Source: BS750m-G69 sp964441235
Lineage (GTDB): Bacteria; Fidelibacterota; UBA2242
Direction: 5' to 3'
Assembly (NCBI GenBank): GCA_964441235.1
Contig: CAYTUQ010000026.1
Location: forward strand, 1 to 51,307
DNA length: 51,307 nt
In this document: piece by piece, positions 34,374-43,439 of the stretch
Layout of the letters: the number at the start of each line of letters is the position of its first letter
How positions within the stretch are numbered: the stretch's first letter is position 1
Notes under the pieces: generated by a model
The model's database searches: none
What the model saw: only the letters and a program-made list of their open reading frames with translations
Told to the model about the DNA's origin: nothing
Made by a program: the position numbers and the translations under genes

Positions 34374-36902
34374 ATGACAAGTAAGAAAAAAACTTCTCGA
34401 CAAGCAGCAGTTGTTCAAAATGAAAAGTCATTGCTAGACAAGATCAGTTTAAAAAACGGCATACTGATCAGCTTCCTTTTCATCATAATTACTCTTGTCA
34501 TTTTTTATAAACCCTATGTCATTGATCGTTTGGAACCAATGGGCGGGGATAAAATCGGTGCAACCGGAAAAACCCATCAGGTTCGGGAATACAGCGAAAA
34601 AACTGGCGAACCGGCCTTGTGGAATCCCAATATTTTCTGTGGAATTCCAACCTATCATCGACTCTCACCAAAAGCGTTTCATATTGATCGCCTGATAAAA
34701 TTCCTAAAACCTGTTCTGGATTGGAAAATCGGCTGGTTTATTCTCGCCAGTATCGGTATATTTTTAATCATACTGCAACTTGGTTTTGCATGGTACCTTG
34801 CCTTAGCCGCAACTGTTGCTTTCATGTTTCTGCCTCATTTTCAAGCATTGATTGAGGTTGGACATGATGCCAAAACCATGGCGATATTGGCTATGCCACT
34901 TGTATTTTACGGATTTCTAATATTCATAAAAAGAGTGGATATTTACTCATTGTGTTTTTTTATTCTCTCATTTTCACTGCAGATTCGCACCCAGCACTAT
35001 CAGATTATTTTCTATACCTTGCTTTTGCTTTTAGCTATCGGTGTCTGGACAATTATTCAATGGATAAAAGAAAAAAAGATAGCTCATTTGTTAAAGACCC
35101 TCGCTCTTTTTGGTGTCGGGCTAATCATCTCAGTTCTCATGGTTGCCCAGCCCTTGTTTATCGCCAAAGAATACGCTCCCTACTCCACGCGCGGCGGTAA
35201 GGAAATCAACCTCCAGGAAAGTAAAGCGGGACAAACAGAAGAGAAAAAATCCGGCGGGGTAACTTTTGAATACGCTACCCAGTGGTCGGTTTCGCTCAAA
35301 GAATTGACGACGCTTATTTCACCGCGGTTTCTGGGTGGAACATCGGCGGAGATGTATAACGGTAAATCGGTGCCGCAGCTACGCGGCAGGCAATTGCCAA
35401 CTTACTGGGGTAATATGCCATTCACTCAATCTTCGGAATATCTGGGTATTTTAATAGTGATTCTGGCAATTGCCGGCATCTGGTATAACCGTAAGAACGG
35501 GCTGGTAATAAGTTTATCAATTTTGTTAATATTCTCGATCTTGCTTTCTTTCGGACATCATTTCCCGCCGCTTTATAAATTGCTGTTCTATTATCTGCCC
35601 TATTTTAGTAAGTTTCGCGCACCGATGATGATTTTGGTATTAATCTCATTCATAGCAATTATTCTGGCAATGTTTGGGCTACGGTCAATAATTGAGCGTC
35701 TGGATAAAAAGAGGTTTAAAACACTTCTCTATATTTCAGGATTTTTTGCATTAGTAGGATTAGTGCCGGTGATTTTTCCTGATATGCTTTCATTTACATC
35801 AGCCAAAGATGCCCGGTTCGCTTCTAATCCGCAGGTTCTGGATTTACTCAGGCAGGTTCGCCTTGAATTTATGCGGACGGATACGATCAGGATGCTTGGT
35901 TTTATCGCGGCTTTCGTTGCATTAATAACCACTTACTTTATGAAGAAAATCAATAAAGACTTGTTGATTCTCGGCATTTTTCTTCTAATTGCCGTTGATA
36001 TGATCAGCGTTTCCTGGCGGTTTATCAGTACGGCGCGATTGGTAAATCCAAAAAGTGTCGAACGAAATTATTTTAAAGAAACAAAATTTGATGAAATTAT
36101 TTCCTCCGATCCTGGATACCATCGGGTCCTGGGACTCGGACAACTGTTCCAGAGTAATGATATGGCATACCGGCATCAGATTGTCGGTGGTTATTCAGCT
36201 ATTAAACCGCAACTTATTCAGGATATTATTGACAACAATCTGTATCGTAAAGATGATCCGGCGAATTTTCTCAACTGGAATCTAATCAACATGCTCAATG
36301 CCAAATATATTTTCGCACCGGGCAATATTCAGGCTGAAGGATTAATTCCGCTGGATGTCAACCAAAGTCAGAAAACAATTTTGTATAAAAATGAAAACGC
36401 CTTGCCCCGGGCTTTTTTTGTGAATTCGGTGAAAAAGTTTGACGGTGAAAAAGAAGTTGTACGTTTCATGAATAGTAAAAATTTTAAACCCAGTGAATTT
36501 GCACTGACGACAGAAGAAATCGATACAGGCGCTGTTTACGATGTCTCCGGTATGCTAAGGATTACCGAATATACCCCCAATCGCATTTCACTACAGGTGG
36601 AAAATAATGGAAAAGTCTTTATTGTTTTATCCGAAGCCTATTATCCGAAAGGCTGGAATGCTACGGTTGATTCTGATCCTACCCATATTTACCAGGTTAA
36701 TCATGTTTTAAGAGGGATAGAGATACCGGCAGGTGAACACGAAGTGAAATTTGAATTCAAACCAAAAAGTTATTACAGGGCTGCTGTAATATCTTCAGTT
36801 TTTACTTATTTGGTATGGGTATTACTAATCGTATTTACAATTGTGAGATATTATCCTGATTTGAAGAATGGACAGTTCTTTAAAAGAGTCTTATTAAAAT
36901 AA
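34374..36902 (+). CDS. large YfhO-like membrane protein (GT-C type)
   Basis: 842 residues with an N-terminal cytosolic tail and about 12-13 membrane helices (first at about 29-45, last at about 810-830), a long loop with YSTRGGKEINLQESKAG, and a soluble C-terminal domain with NALPRAFFVNSVKKF and VLSEAYYPKGWNATVDSD, the pattern of YfhO proteins. These belong to the GT-C superfamily and transfer lipid-linked sugars outside the membrane, e.g. onto teichoic acids. It could decorate the glycan made by the cluster. A GGA site precedes ATG 34374. Confidence 0.87.
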   Translation: MTSKKKTSRQAAVVQNEKSLLDKISLKNGILISFLFIIITLVIFYKPYVIDRLEPMGGDKIGATGKTHQVREYSEKTGEPALWNPNIFCGIPTYHRLSPKAFHIDRLIKFLKPVLDWKIGWFILASIGIFLIILQLGFAWYLALAATVAFMFLPHFQALIEVGHDAKTMAILAMPLVFYGFLIFIKRVDIYSLCFFILSFSLQIRTQHYQIIFYTLLLLLAIGVWTIIQWIKEKKIAHLLKTLALFGVGLIISVLMVAQPLFIAKEYAPYSTRGGKEINLQESKAGQTEEKKSGGVTFEYATQWSVSLKELTTLISPRFLGGTSAEMYNGKSVPQLRGRQLPTYWGNMPFTQSSEYLGILIVILAIAGIWYNRKNGLVISLSILLIFSILLSFGHHFPPLYKLLFYYLPYFSKFRAPMMILVLISFIAIILAMFGLRSIIERLDKKRFKTLLYISGFFALVGLVPVIFPDMLSFTSAKDARFASNPQVLDLLRQVRLEFMRTDTIRMLGFIAAFVALITTYFMKKINKDLLILGIFLLIAVDMISVSWRFISTARLVNPKSVERNYFKETKFDEIISSDPGYHRVLGLGQLFQSNDMAYRHQIVGGYSAIKPQLIQDIIDNNLYRKDDPANFLNWNLINMLNAKYIFAPGNIQAEGLIPLDVNQSQKTILYKNENALPRAFFVNSVKKFDGEKEVVRFMNSKNFKPSEFALTTEEIDTGAVYDVSGMLRITEYTPNRISLQVENNGKVFIVLSEAYYPKGWNATVDSDPTHIYQVNHVLRGIEIPAGEHEVKFEFKPKSYYRAAVISSVFTYLVWVLLIVFTIVRYYPDLKNGQFFKRVLLK

Positions 36903-36924
36903 CTGTTAAGTTATGAGGCATAAA

Positions 36925-37593
36925 ATGGATTGTATTTTTCTTGCTGCTGGTTTGGGAATAAGAATGAGCCGGACTATTCCCAAACAATTTATCCGTCTAT
37001 TAGGTAAACCTATCATCGCCCATTCTTTATAAATCCTGGAAAGAGTTGATGAAATTACAAGGATGATTTTAGTTTATAATAAAGATTATCGTCAGATGTA
37101 TGAAAACCTTATTGAGGATTATAATTTAACAAAATGTGTTCTAATAGAGGGTGGTAAAACAAGGCAGGATTCAGTTTGGAGTGGTTTGCAGACTGTTAAA
37201 AGTAAAAAAGTGATAATTCATGAAGCCTCCCGCCCAATAATAACTGAAGACTTTATTCAATCATTATTTCATTATCCTGAAGAAAAGGCAATTATTCCTG
37301 TGATTCCTGTTACATTTACAGTTTCACAGGGTGATGGTTACATGACGGCAGAGCTTGATAGGTCAAGGCTATATAATATTCAGTTACCACAACTTTTTAA
37401 TACTGATACTTTAAGGAAAGCCCATGAAAATGCGAAAAAGGAAAATTATATTGCTACTGAAGATGGTATATTAGTTTTCAAGTTGGGCGAAAAAGTTCGC
37501 TTTATAACAGGGATGGAAAACAATATAAAAATCACTACCCCTCTTGATTTGATAATTGCAGAAAACCTACTAAGAGGAATTGAGAAATTATGA
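36925..37593 (+). pseudogene. IspD/TarI-like cytidylyltransferase with in-frame TAA
   Basis: From ATG 36925 (or 36913) the frame reads MDCIFLAAGLGIRMSRTIPK, then QFIRLLGKPIIAHSL, the CTP-binding start of the IspD/TarI family, then TAA at 37030-37032, and continues in the same frame ILERVDEITRMILVYNKDYR with GGKTRQDSVWSGLQ and HEASRPIIT. Only one codon is broken, which would otherwise give about 222 residues. The 3' end overlaps the SDR gene by 4 bp. IspD-like enzymes next to an SDR usually make CDP-ribitol rather than isoprenoid precursors. Both genes are damaged here. Confidence 0.8.
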
Positions 37594-38282
37594 TAAAAGA
37601 CAGTGTAATTATTATTACCGAGGCAAGCTGTGGAATTGGAAAAGCGATGGCTATTCGGTTTTCTCAAAAAGGGGCAAAAGTTGTATTAGCTGCTCGAAGT
37701 GTAGATGAAATAGAAGCTAATGCTGTCAAACTACCCTCTCCTTACTTGATAGTGAATACGGATGTTTGCTCTGAAGTATCCGTTAAGAATATGGCTAAAT
37801 ATAGTATAGAACATTTTGGTAGAATCAATGTACTTATTAATAATGCCGGTTTTGTTGAACCGTTAGGTATAATGGAGACATCATTGGATATTTGGGATTT
37901 GACACTCAGGACTAATCTCACGGGGACTTTTTTATGTACCAAAGAGGTTATTAAGTATATGAAGAAGACAGGTGGGAAAATAATAAATATTGCATCGACA
38001 GCAGGTACAGGTCCAAGACCTGGATAGTGTGCTTATGCAGCTGCCAAAGCCGGTGTTATCAAATTTTCTTTGAGCATGGCTGAGGAACTAAGGTCGTACA
38101 ATATTAAAGTTTTTTGTATATGCCAGGGCGGAACTGCTACAGATTTGCGAAGGAAATTAGTCCCGGATGAAGACCCTACTACAATTATGCAGCCAGTGGC
38201 TGTTGTAAATGTTGTTGAATATTGCTTGAATGGTTCTGCTAATGTACTTGAGGGACAGCCGATACTTGTTAGGAAAAGATAG
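37590..38282 (+). pseudogene. short-chain dehydrogenase with in-frame TAG
   Basis: The frame opens MIKDSVIIITEASCGIGKAM and runs through LINNAGFVEPLG, GGKIINIASTAGTGPRPG, then TAG at 38025-38027, and continues CAYAAAKAGVIKFSLSMAEE to the end. The catalytic Ser and Tyr-x3-Lys (YAAAK) are kept. The position of TAG commonly holds Trp in SDRs (TGG to TAG is one change). The NAD motif TGxxxGIG reads TEASCGIG, losing a conserved Gly, so the gene is decaying. It is coupled to the cytidylyltransferase; together they resemble ribitol-5-phosphate synthesis and activation. Confidence 0.78.
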
Positions 38283-38596
38283 AGAATTATTTGTAGAAAG
38301 CATGATAAAATTTACTTTGGATTATTTAATAAATGTTTCCAAAGGGTAGGCTATTACCACGAGAGTTAAGTGAATGGAAAGTATTATCTCTACATGTTTT
38401 TGTATAACTAAATTATTGAAATGTTAATTAAAAATTGTTGTTATAAGTTTTTTTAATCAAAGAATTCCCCGATGCTTGCATTATTGGTCATATAATATGA
38501 AAAAATTCCTTTTTATTGGCAAAATGAAATGCAGCCAACGTGATACCCCGGCGTTTGAGATGGGGAGAGTTCATTTGTATATAGAAAGAGACGTTG
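38283..38596. other. intergenic, no recognisable gene
   Basis: AT-rich stretch between the SDR relic and the histidine kinase. A 39-codon reading from ATG 38497 (MKKFLFIGKMKCSQRDTPAF) overlaps the kinase start in another frame and resembles nothing I know. No hairpin with a T-run was found. Confidence 0.4.
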
Positions 38597-39781
38597 ATGA
38601 AAACGATTATTTATCGTAATTCGGGAAATATTAAACGAATATTGATTTTGATAGCAATTGTATTGATTTTTTCATTATTGAGATATACTCAAATTGTTGT
38701 AAATAAATTAAGAGAGGATTCATCGAACCTCGTTCGTTTTTATGCTGAAGTATATGCCAAAGCTGCAACAGATTATGGTGAGCAGGATTTTAGTTTTATC
38801 TTTGATCAGATCATTAGAAAAATTTCAATACCAATGGTACTTTCACAAGAAATTGACAAAAAGCCGACAGCCTGGAAGGGAATTGGTTTGGATGAAAAAA
38901 ATAATACAGATAAAAATTTAGCTAAAGTTCAAAGTCTAATGAATGAAATGGATTTATCTAATCAACCAATACCCTTGAAATATAATGGGAAGATTTTGGG
39001 ATATATACATTATGGTGATACCGAATTGATAAAACGACTGAAGATGTTACCTTTTGTGGAAATTGCTGTGGTAGGCTTGTTCATTTTCCTGGGATATATG
39101 GGCTTTCACGTTATACGGAGCAGCGAGAAACGGTCTATTTGGGTAGGCATGGCAAAGGAAACAGCACATCAACTTGGAACACCATTGTCTTCAATGATGG
39201 GTTGGCTTGAATTGCTTAAGATAAAAGATAGACCTTTTGAAGAAGTTGATGAAATGTCAAAAGATCTCAAGCGTTTAGAAAAAATTACTACCCGATTCTC
39301 TAAAATAGGTTCTGTGCCATTTTTTCAATTAACACCGATAAATACAGTGATTGAAGATGCTGTTGAATATTATAAAAGACGGCTGCCACAGTTGGGCCCG
39401 AAGGTAAATCTTAATTTTGTTACAGGTGGAGATTATCAGGTGAAAATTAATGCCGACCTGTTTTCGTGGGCAGTAGAGAATCTGATTAAAAATGCACTTG
39501 ATGCTGTTCCTGAAGAAAATGGTTCAATCGTGCTGTCAACAAAATTAGTGAAAAAGGGCAAATTTATTGCTGTTGATATAATGGATAATGGCAAAGGGAT
39601 TTCAAAAAGAGACCGTAAAAATGTTTTTCGACCTGGATATAGCACAAAAAAACGCGGCTGGGGGCTTGGGTTGAGTTTAGCACAGCGCATTATAAAAGAT
39701 TATCATCATGGTAAGATTTTTGTTAAAGAGAGCAAGCCTGGTGAAGCCACAGTTATGCGTATTCTACTTAAAAAATCTTAA
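38597..39781 (+). CDS. orphan sensor histidine kinase
   Basis: 394 residues starting at ATG 38597 (TTG 38594 is also in frame). TM1 at about 14-30, extracytoplasmic region 31-150, TM2 at about 153-173. The dimerisation/phosphoacceptor box is AKETAHQLGTPLSSMMGWLE with His191. Then come the HATPase domain with NLIKNALDAVPEENG (N box), VDIMDNGKGIS (G1) and WGLGLSLAQRIIKDYHHG (G2). The HQLGTPLSS form of the H box is a minority type found in HPK families of FCB bacteria. No response regulator is adjacent, so its partner must be elsewhere. Confidence 0.92.
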   Translation: MKTIIYRNSGNIKRILILIAIVLIFSLLRYTQIVVNKLREDSSNLVRFYAEVYAKAATDYGEQDFSFIFDQIIRKISIPMVLSQEIDKKPTAWKGIGLDEKNNTDKNLAKVQSLMNEMDLSNQPIPLKYNGKILGYIHYGDTELIKRLKMLPFVEIAVVGLFIFLGYMGFHVIRSSEKRSIWVGMAKETAHQLGTPLSSMMGWLELLKIKDRPFEEVDEMSKDLKRLEKITTRFSKIGSVPFFQLTPINTVIEDAVEYYKRRLPQLGPKVNLNFVTGGDYQVKINADLFSWAVENLIKNALDAVPEENGSIVLSTKLVKKGKFIAVDIMDNGKGISKRDRKNVFRPGYSTKKRGWGLGLSLAQRIIKDYHHGKIFVKESKPGEATVMRILLKKS

Positions 39782-39876
39782 GGGTTTCAAAAACAGTTAA
39801 TTCCCAGAGATTGATTAACGCTTTGGACTTCTCAAATTTAAAATATTCTTCAATTTAGAGTTAATACATAGAAATA

Positions 39877-39985
39877 TTAACCCTACAACGTAACTTGTAA
39901 AATATAGCACTATATGTTAAGTTAACATTAACATAAACAAACAACATATTGCATACAAAAGTACTAAATGACGTAGTAGGGTTAA
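39877..39985. mobile_element. 109-bp miniature inverted-repeat element, copy 2
   Basis: It starts TTAACCCTACAACGTAACTT and ends ACGTAGTAGGGTTAA. It has the same length as copy 1 (14622-14730) and the same internal motif ATATAGCACTATATGTTA. It sits between the histidine kinase and the trypsin-like lipoprotein and disrupts no visible gene. Being non-coding, it would depend on a transposase supplied elsewhere. Confidence 0.75.
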
Positions 39986-40064
39986 TATCGGGAAGTATCA
40001 TTATCTTCTTGATTTTTGGTAGTTTTATATGTAATTATACCTGTATGGAAGAGAAAGGATATTT

Positions 40065-41120
40065 ATGAAAAAGTACAGAATAATTAACCTCTTTACCTTT
40101 TTTGTCATCATGACTATTGTCAATTCATGCACCAAAAGAATTTATAATGTCGCATATCCTACATTAAATGATGGGAAGTATGATACTGAGTTTCCTTATA
40201 AAAATTGTTCTCAACAGCTAGAAAAAATTGGTGAAACTGTTAAGCTGATTAATAGCATGGCATATTATAAATGCTTTTTGTTTCCGAATGATAGCGAAAT
40301 TAAGGTTAAAGATGTTAATAGCGATTTGATTAAAAAGAGGGCTATTGAAGAAATCTTTTACCATAATTCAGCATCTGGTACTGCCACCATTATATTAAGT
40401 GATAATTCAAGAATATCATTATTAACATGCGCACACGTAGTGGATTTTCCGGATACTGTTGTTAAATATTTTAAGGAAGAGAGTAATAAAAAAAGCATTT
40501 TTGTCCGAAGTGTTGCCTTTAAAGAGAGACAGGTTAATTACGTAACGGGTTTACCTGAGGTTGGAGAAATTGATATACTTCTACTTGATCAGAAACTGGA
40601 CATTGCAGTTCTTGGTAGAAAATTTGCCAGCTCTTCAGAAAAGATGATTCCGGTTTTCAGTTATCCTTTAGGAAATGCTAAAGATTTAGAGTGGGGAAGT
40701 TTTGTTTATCTTATTGGTTATCCACGAGGTTATAAAATGATTACCAAGGGCATCGTCAGCAATCCGAACAGAGACAAAAACGGTGGATTTATGATTGACG
40801 CGCCTTTTAATAGGGGATTTAGCGGCGGAATAGTACTTGCAGTAAAAGATGGTGTGCCGAATTTTGAAGTTGTAGGAATTGCTAAATCTGCCGCTGCTGA
40901 TTATGAATATATCATTACTCCTTCTGAGGACTTTAATTTTTCAGAATATGAGGATCATTATCCTTATAATGGTGATTTTTATGTGAAGTATAAAGCAACT
41001 ATTCAGTATGGAGTTACCTATGTAATTCCAGTGGAGTCTATAAAGGATCTTTTTGGAAAGAATAAAAAATATTTTGATCGGGAAGGTTATAATTTCAGTT
41101 CATTTGTTGGTGAGGAATGA
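40065..41120 (+). CDS. lipoprotein with trypsin-like serine protease domain
   Basis: 351 residues. The lipoprotein signal ends in VNSC (Cys22). After about 75 residues comes a chymotrypsin-fold domain with the triad His124 (LLTCAHVVDF), Asp179 (KLDIAVLGR) and Ser253 (NRGFSGGIVL), plus FVYLIGYPRGYKMITKG. The spacing fits the S1/DegP-like trypsin_2 family. No PDZ domain follows. It is likely a cell-surface or periplasmic protease anchored to a membrane; the substrate is unknown. All three catalytic residues are in place, so it should be active. Confidence 0.85.
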   Translation: MKKYRIINLFTFFVIMTIVNSCTKRIYNVAYPTLNDGKYDTEFPYKNCSQQLEKIGETVKLINSMAYYKCFLFPNDSEIKVKDVNSDLIKKRAIEEIFYHNSASGTATIILSDNSRISLLTCAHVVDFPDTVVKYFKEESNKKSIFVRSVAFKERQVNYVTGLPEVGEIDILLLDQKLDIAVLGRKFASSSEKMIPVFSYPLGNAKDLEWGSFVYLIGYPRGYKMITKGIVSNPNRDKNGGFMIDAPFNRGFSGGIVLAVKDGVPNFEVVGIAKSAAADYEYIITPSEDFNFSEYEDHYPYNGDFYVKYKATIQYGVTYVIPVESIKDLFGKNKKYFDREGYNFSSFVGEE

Positions 41121-41205
41121 CCGACAGATTTGTTTTATTAAGTTTGTGATATTCAAAGCCTGCGTTTAAATATATCTGCTCTTTAGTTTTCTCAAGAAGC
41201 CAAAA

Positions 41206-41985
41206 TTATCCACGGCGATAAATAGCAAATGAAGTATCTTTTATTCTGAAAATTGTATAATCATTTGAAATTCTGATTAAATAATCGTCCACCTTTTCAC
41301 CTGGGATACCATAGTAATCGTGCCATATAATTATCCCATTCTTATTCAACATGCGTATAGCATTCTTTGTATCAGATTTTATAAAGGGCAGATTGTGGTT
41401 TCCATCGATGAAAACTAAATCCATTTTCCCATAATAGGGTAAGAAATCAAAGTAAAGTGAATTTCCGTAGGGTTGATGAACAATTTTTGATTTATCATAT
41501 TTTTTCAAATAATAACCGGGGCGCATTACATTTAAAAATTCCTTTTCTTGATTAGAAGATGTTACAGATTTATTTTCTCTATCTGGTGGAAGGTCGAGGG
41601 TAAATATTTTTGATAGCTCTGGGTTGTTAATATTTAAAGCAATATGAGAAGAGACGCACCCATCGAAAGTCCCAATTTCAAATACTCGATTGGGTTGGAA
41701 ACATTTTGATATTGTAGATAAGAAGTATAGTTCGGTTTTTGATAGTCCTCCTGTTGTAGGTTCGGAAATTAGATTAACAGTTTCATCAATCTCAATATAT
41801 TCCGGAAAAATTTCATAGAATGTTTTTACAGGTATTCCAAATTGTTTTTCATCGAATTAGGCTATTTTACTTTGATGTAAATATTTTCTTGATGATTTTT
41901 TTCGGGTTAATAGAAGTCCGATAGATGCAAGATTGGCAAATTTTACTCCTGAAAATATTTGTTTAATGGTCCTGAAGTACTCTCG
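41206..41985 (-). pseudogene. class I methyltransferase without start codon and with an internal stop
   Basis: The minus strand gives one frame from 41985 to 41206. It begins REYFRTIKQIFSGVKFANLA, meets TAA at 41859-41857, then continues FDEKQFGIPVKTFYEIFPEY, RVFEIGTFDGCVSSHIALNI (SAM motif I), MDLVFIDGNHNLPFIKSDT and NKNGIIIWHDYYGI, which is the Methyltransf_24 pattern. No ATG, GTG or TTG exists in frame ahead of motif I. The 106-residue piece from ATG 41526 lacks the SAM site and would not be an enzyme on its own. The gene is therefore dead. Confidence 0.75.
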
Positions 41986-42269
41986 TTAAAGTTGAAGTTT
42001 TTTTATTAAGAATCATATACAGGAGTCAATGTATTATGAAAGGCTTTACAAGACAAGAGGAAAGTGGATTCCAATAGTGACTACTTGCAAAGAATCTATT
42101 ACAAGGCATTGTTAGAATATGTTGGAAGTCTTGAATGAAAAATTTATATTTGAAGTTCTCATTGGAGCTTTCTTAAAAAATGATTTGTTTTAAATCATAA
42201 GGAATGTACAGGTGAGAAAAGTTTTACAGATGTATGTAGAAGTTACTTAAAAAGAGAAGGAGAGCAAAT

Positions 42270-43277
42270 ATGGCTACGAAAATTGCTATTAACGGATTTG
42301 GACGTATAGGTCGCTCTTTTATTAGAGCATCAAAAGCAATGAATAAGGATTTTGAAGTTGTTGCTATTAATGACCTTACAGATGCAAAAACCCTTGCAGC
42401 ACTTTTAAAGCATGATTCGGTGCATAGGGCATTCCCCGGTACAGTTGAAGCTGCTGGTGACGCTATTATCATTGATGGGAAATCGGTTCCAGTATATTCT
42501 GAAAAAGATCCTGCAAAATTACCCTGGGGTAAATTAGGCGTTGATGTTGTTATTGAATCGACAGGTGTTTTCAGACACAGAGAAAAAATTGCTGCGCATT
42601 TGGAAGCTGGCGCAAAGAAAGTTGTATTGACGGTTCCTGCAAAAGATGAAATTGACGCAACTATCGTCTTAGGTGTTAATGATGAAGAGTTGAAATCGGA
42701 CGCTCAGATTGTTTCCAATGCTTCTTGTACAACAAATTGTGCTGCTCCAATGGCGAAGGTAATGAATGACACTTTCGGGATTAAGCAGGGATTCTTGCTT
42801 ACTATTCATGCCTATACTACGGATCAGAAACTTTTAGATGCTCCTCACAAAGATTTGAGACGTGCGAGAGCGGCTGCTCTTTCAGTCATTCCAACAACAA
42901 CTGGTGCTGCTAAAGCTATAGGCAAAGTGATCCACGCGCTTGAGGGTAAAATGGGTGGGGTTGCATACCGCGTTCCCAGTCCAGATGGCTCGTTAGTGGA
43001 GCTTGTTTTAGAGACTGAAAAAAGAGCCAGTGTTGAGGCAATCAATACTGCAATGAAGAAAGCAGCAGAAAATGAGCTTAAAGGAATCATGAAGTATTCT
43101 GAAGATTTTCTCGTATCTACGGATGCTATCGGTGAACCTTATTCAGTAATTTTTGATTCTCGCATGACAATGGTTTTAGACGACGGAATGGTAAAGGTCT
43201 CTGGATGGTATGACAATGAGTATGGTTATACGTGCCGCGTTGTTGACCTGGTACAGAGATTAGTGGATATGATGTAG
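42270..43277 (+). CDS. gapA: glyceraldehyde-3-phosphate dehydrogenase, type I
   Basis: 335 residues, the normal length. The NAD-binding start IAINGFGRIGRSFIRAS is intact, with Asp35 (AINDLTD) indicating NAD preference, the catalytic Cys153 in SNASCTTNC, the phosphate-binding TTGAAKA and the C-terminal WYDNEYGY. It catalyses the oxidation and phosphorylation of glyceraldehyde 3-phosphate in glycolysis. GGAGAG precedes ATG. It stands before two GH57 glucan enzymes, which links central glycolysis and storage polysaccharide genes. Confidence 0.97.
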   Translation: MATKIAINGFGRIGRSFIRASKAMNKDFEVVAINDLTDAKTLAALLKHDSVHRAFPGTVEAAGDAIIIDGKSVPVYSEKDPAKLPWGKLGVDVVIESTGVFRHREKIAAHLEAGAKKVVLTVPAKDEIDATIVLGVNDEELKSDAQIVSNASCTTNCAAPMAKVMNDTFGIKQGFLLTIHAYTTDQKLLDAPHKDLRRARAAALSVIPTTTGAAKAIGKVIHALEGKMGGVAYRVPSPDGSLVELVLETEKRASVEAINTAMKKAAENELKGIMKYSEDFLVSTDAIGEPYSVIFDSRMTMVLDDGMVKVSGWYDNEYGYTCRVVDLVQRLVDMM

Positions 43278-43354
43278 TTTTATTAAGTATTAAATGTAGG
43301 ACATGTAAGAAATTACCTCTTGTGAATCTTAATTTTTAATTTTTAATTCTTCCA

Positions 43355-43378
43355 TCCCTAGACGGGTCTCCGTACGGA
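43355..43378. repeat. short palindrome between gapA and the first GH57 gene
   Basis: TCCC-TAGAC-GGGTCT-CCG-TAC-GGA, again two small hairpins joined by TCT. It is preceded by near-tandem TTAATTTTTAATTTTTAATT (43330-43348), the sort of A/T-rich repeat that flanks the four-helix-bundle insert. Confidence 0.55.
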
Positions 43379-43439
43379 TCGTAGATAATTCTTAGTTTCT
43401 TATATATGTTTTACTAGTAATTTTATTTATCGGTGAAAA

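Noticed and set aside
8472..38027. TAG codons read as an amino acid (recoding)
   Set aside because: TAA codons break genes in the same way, one SDR motif residue is also lost, and intact genes in the window end with TAG (e.g. 6556, 8474). Simple decay or base errors explain it better.
39400..39420. GTTGGGCCCGAAGG in the histidine kinase as a palindrome insert
   Set aside because: It encodes ordinary kinase sequence (QLGPKVNL) and no extra residues are evident.
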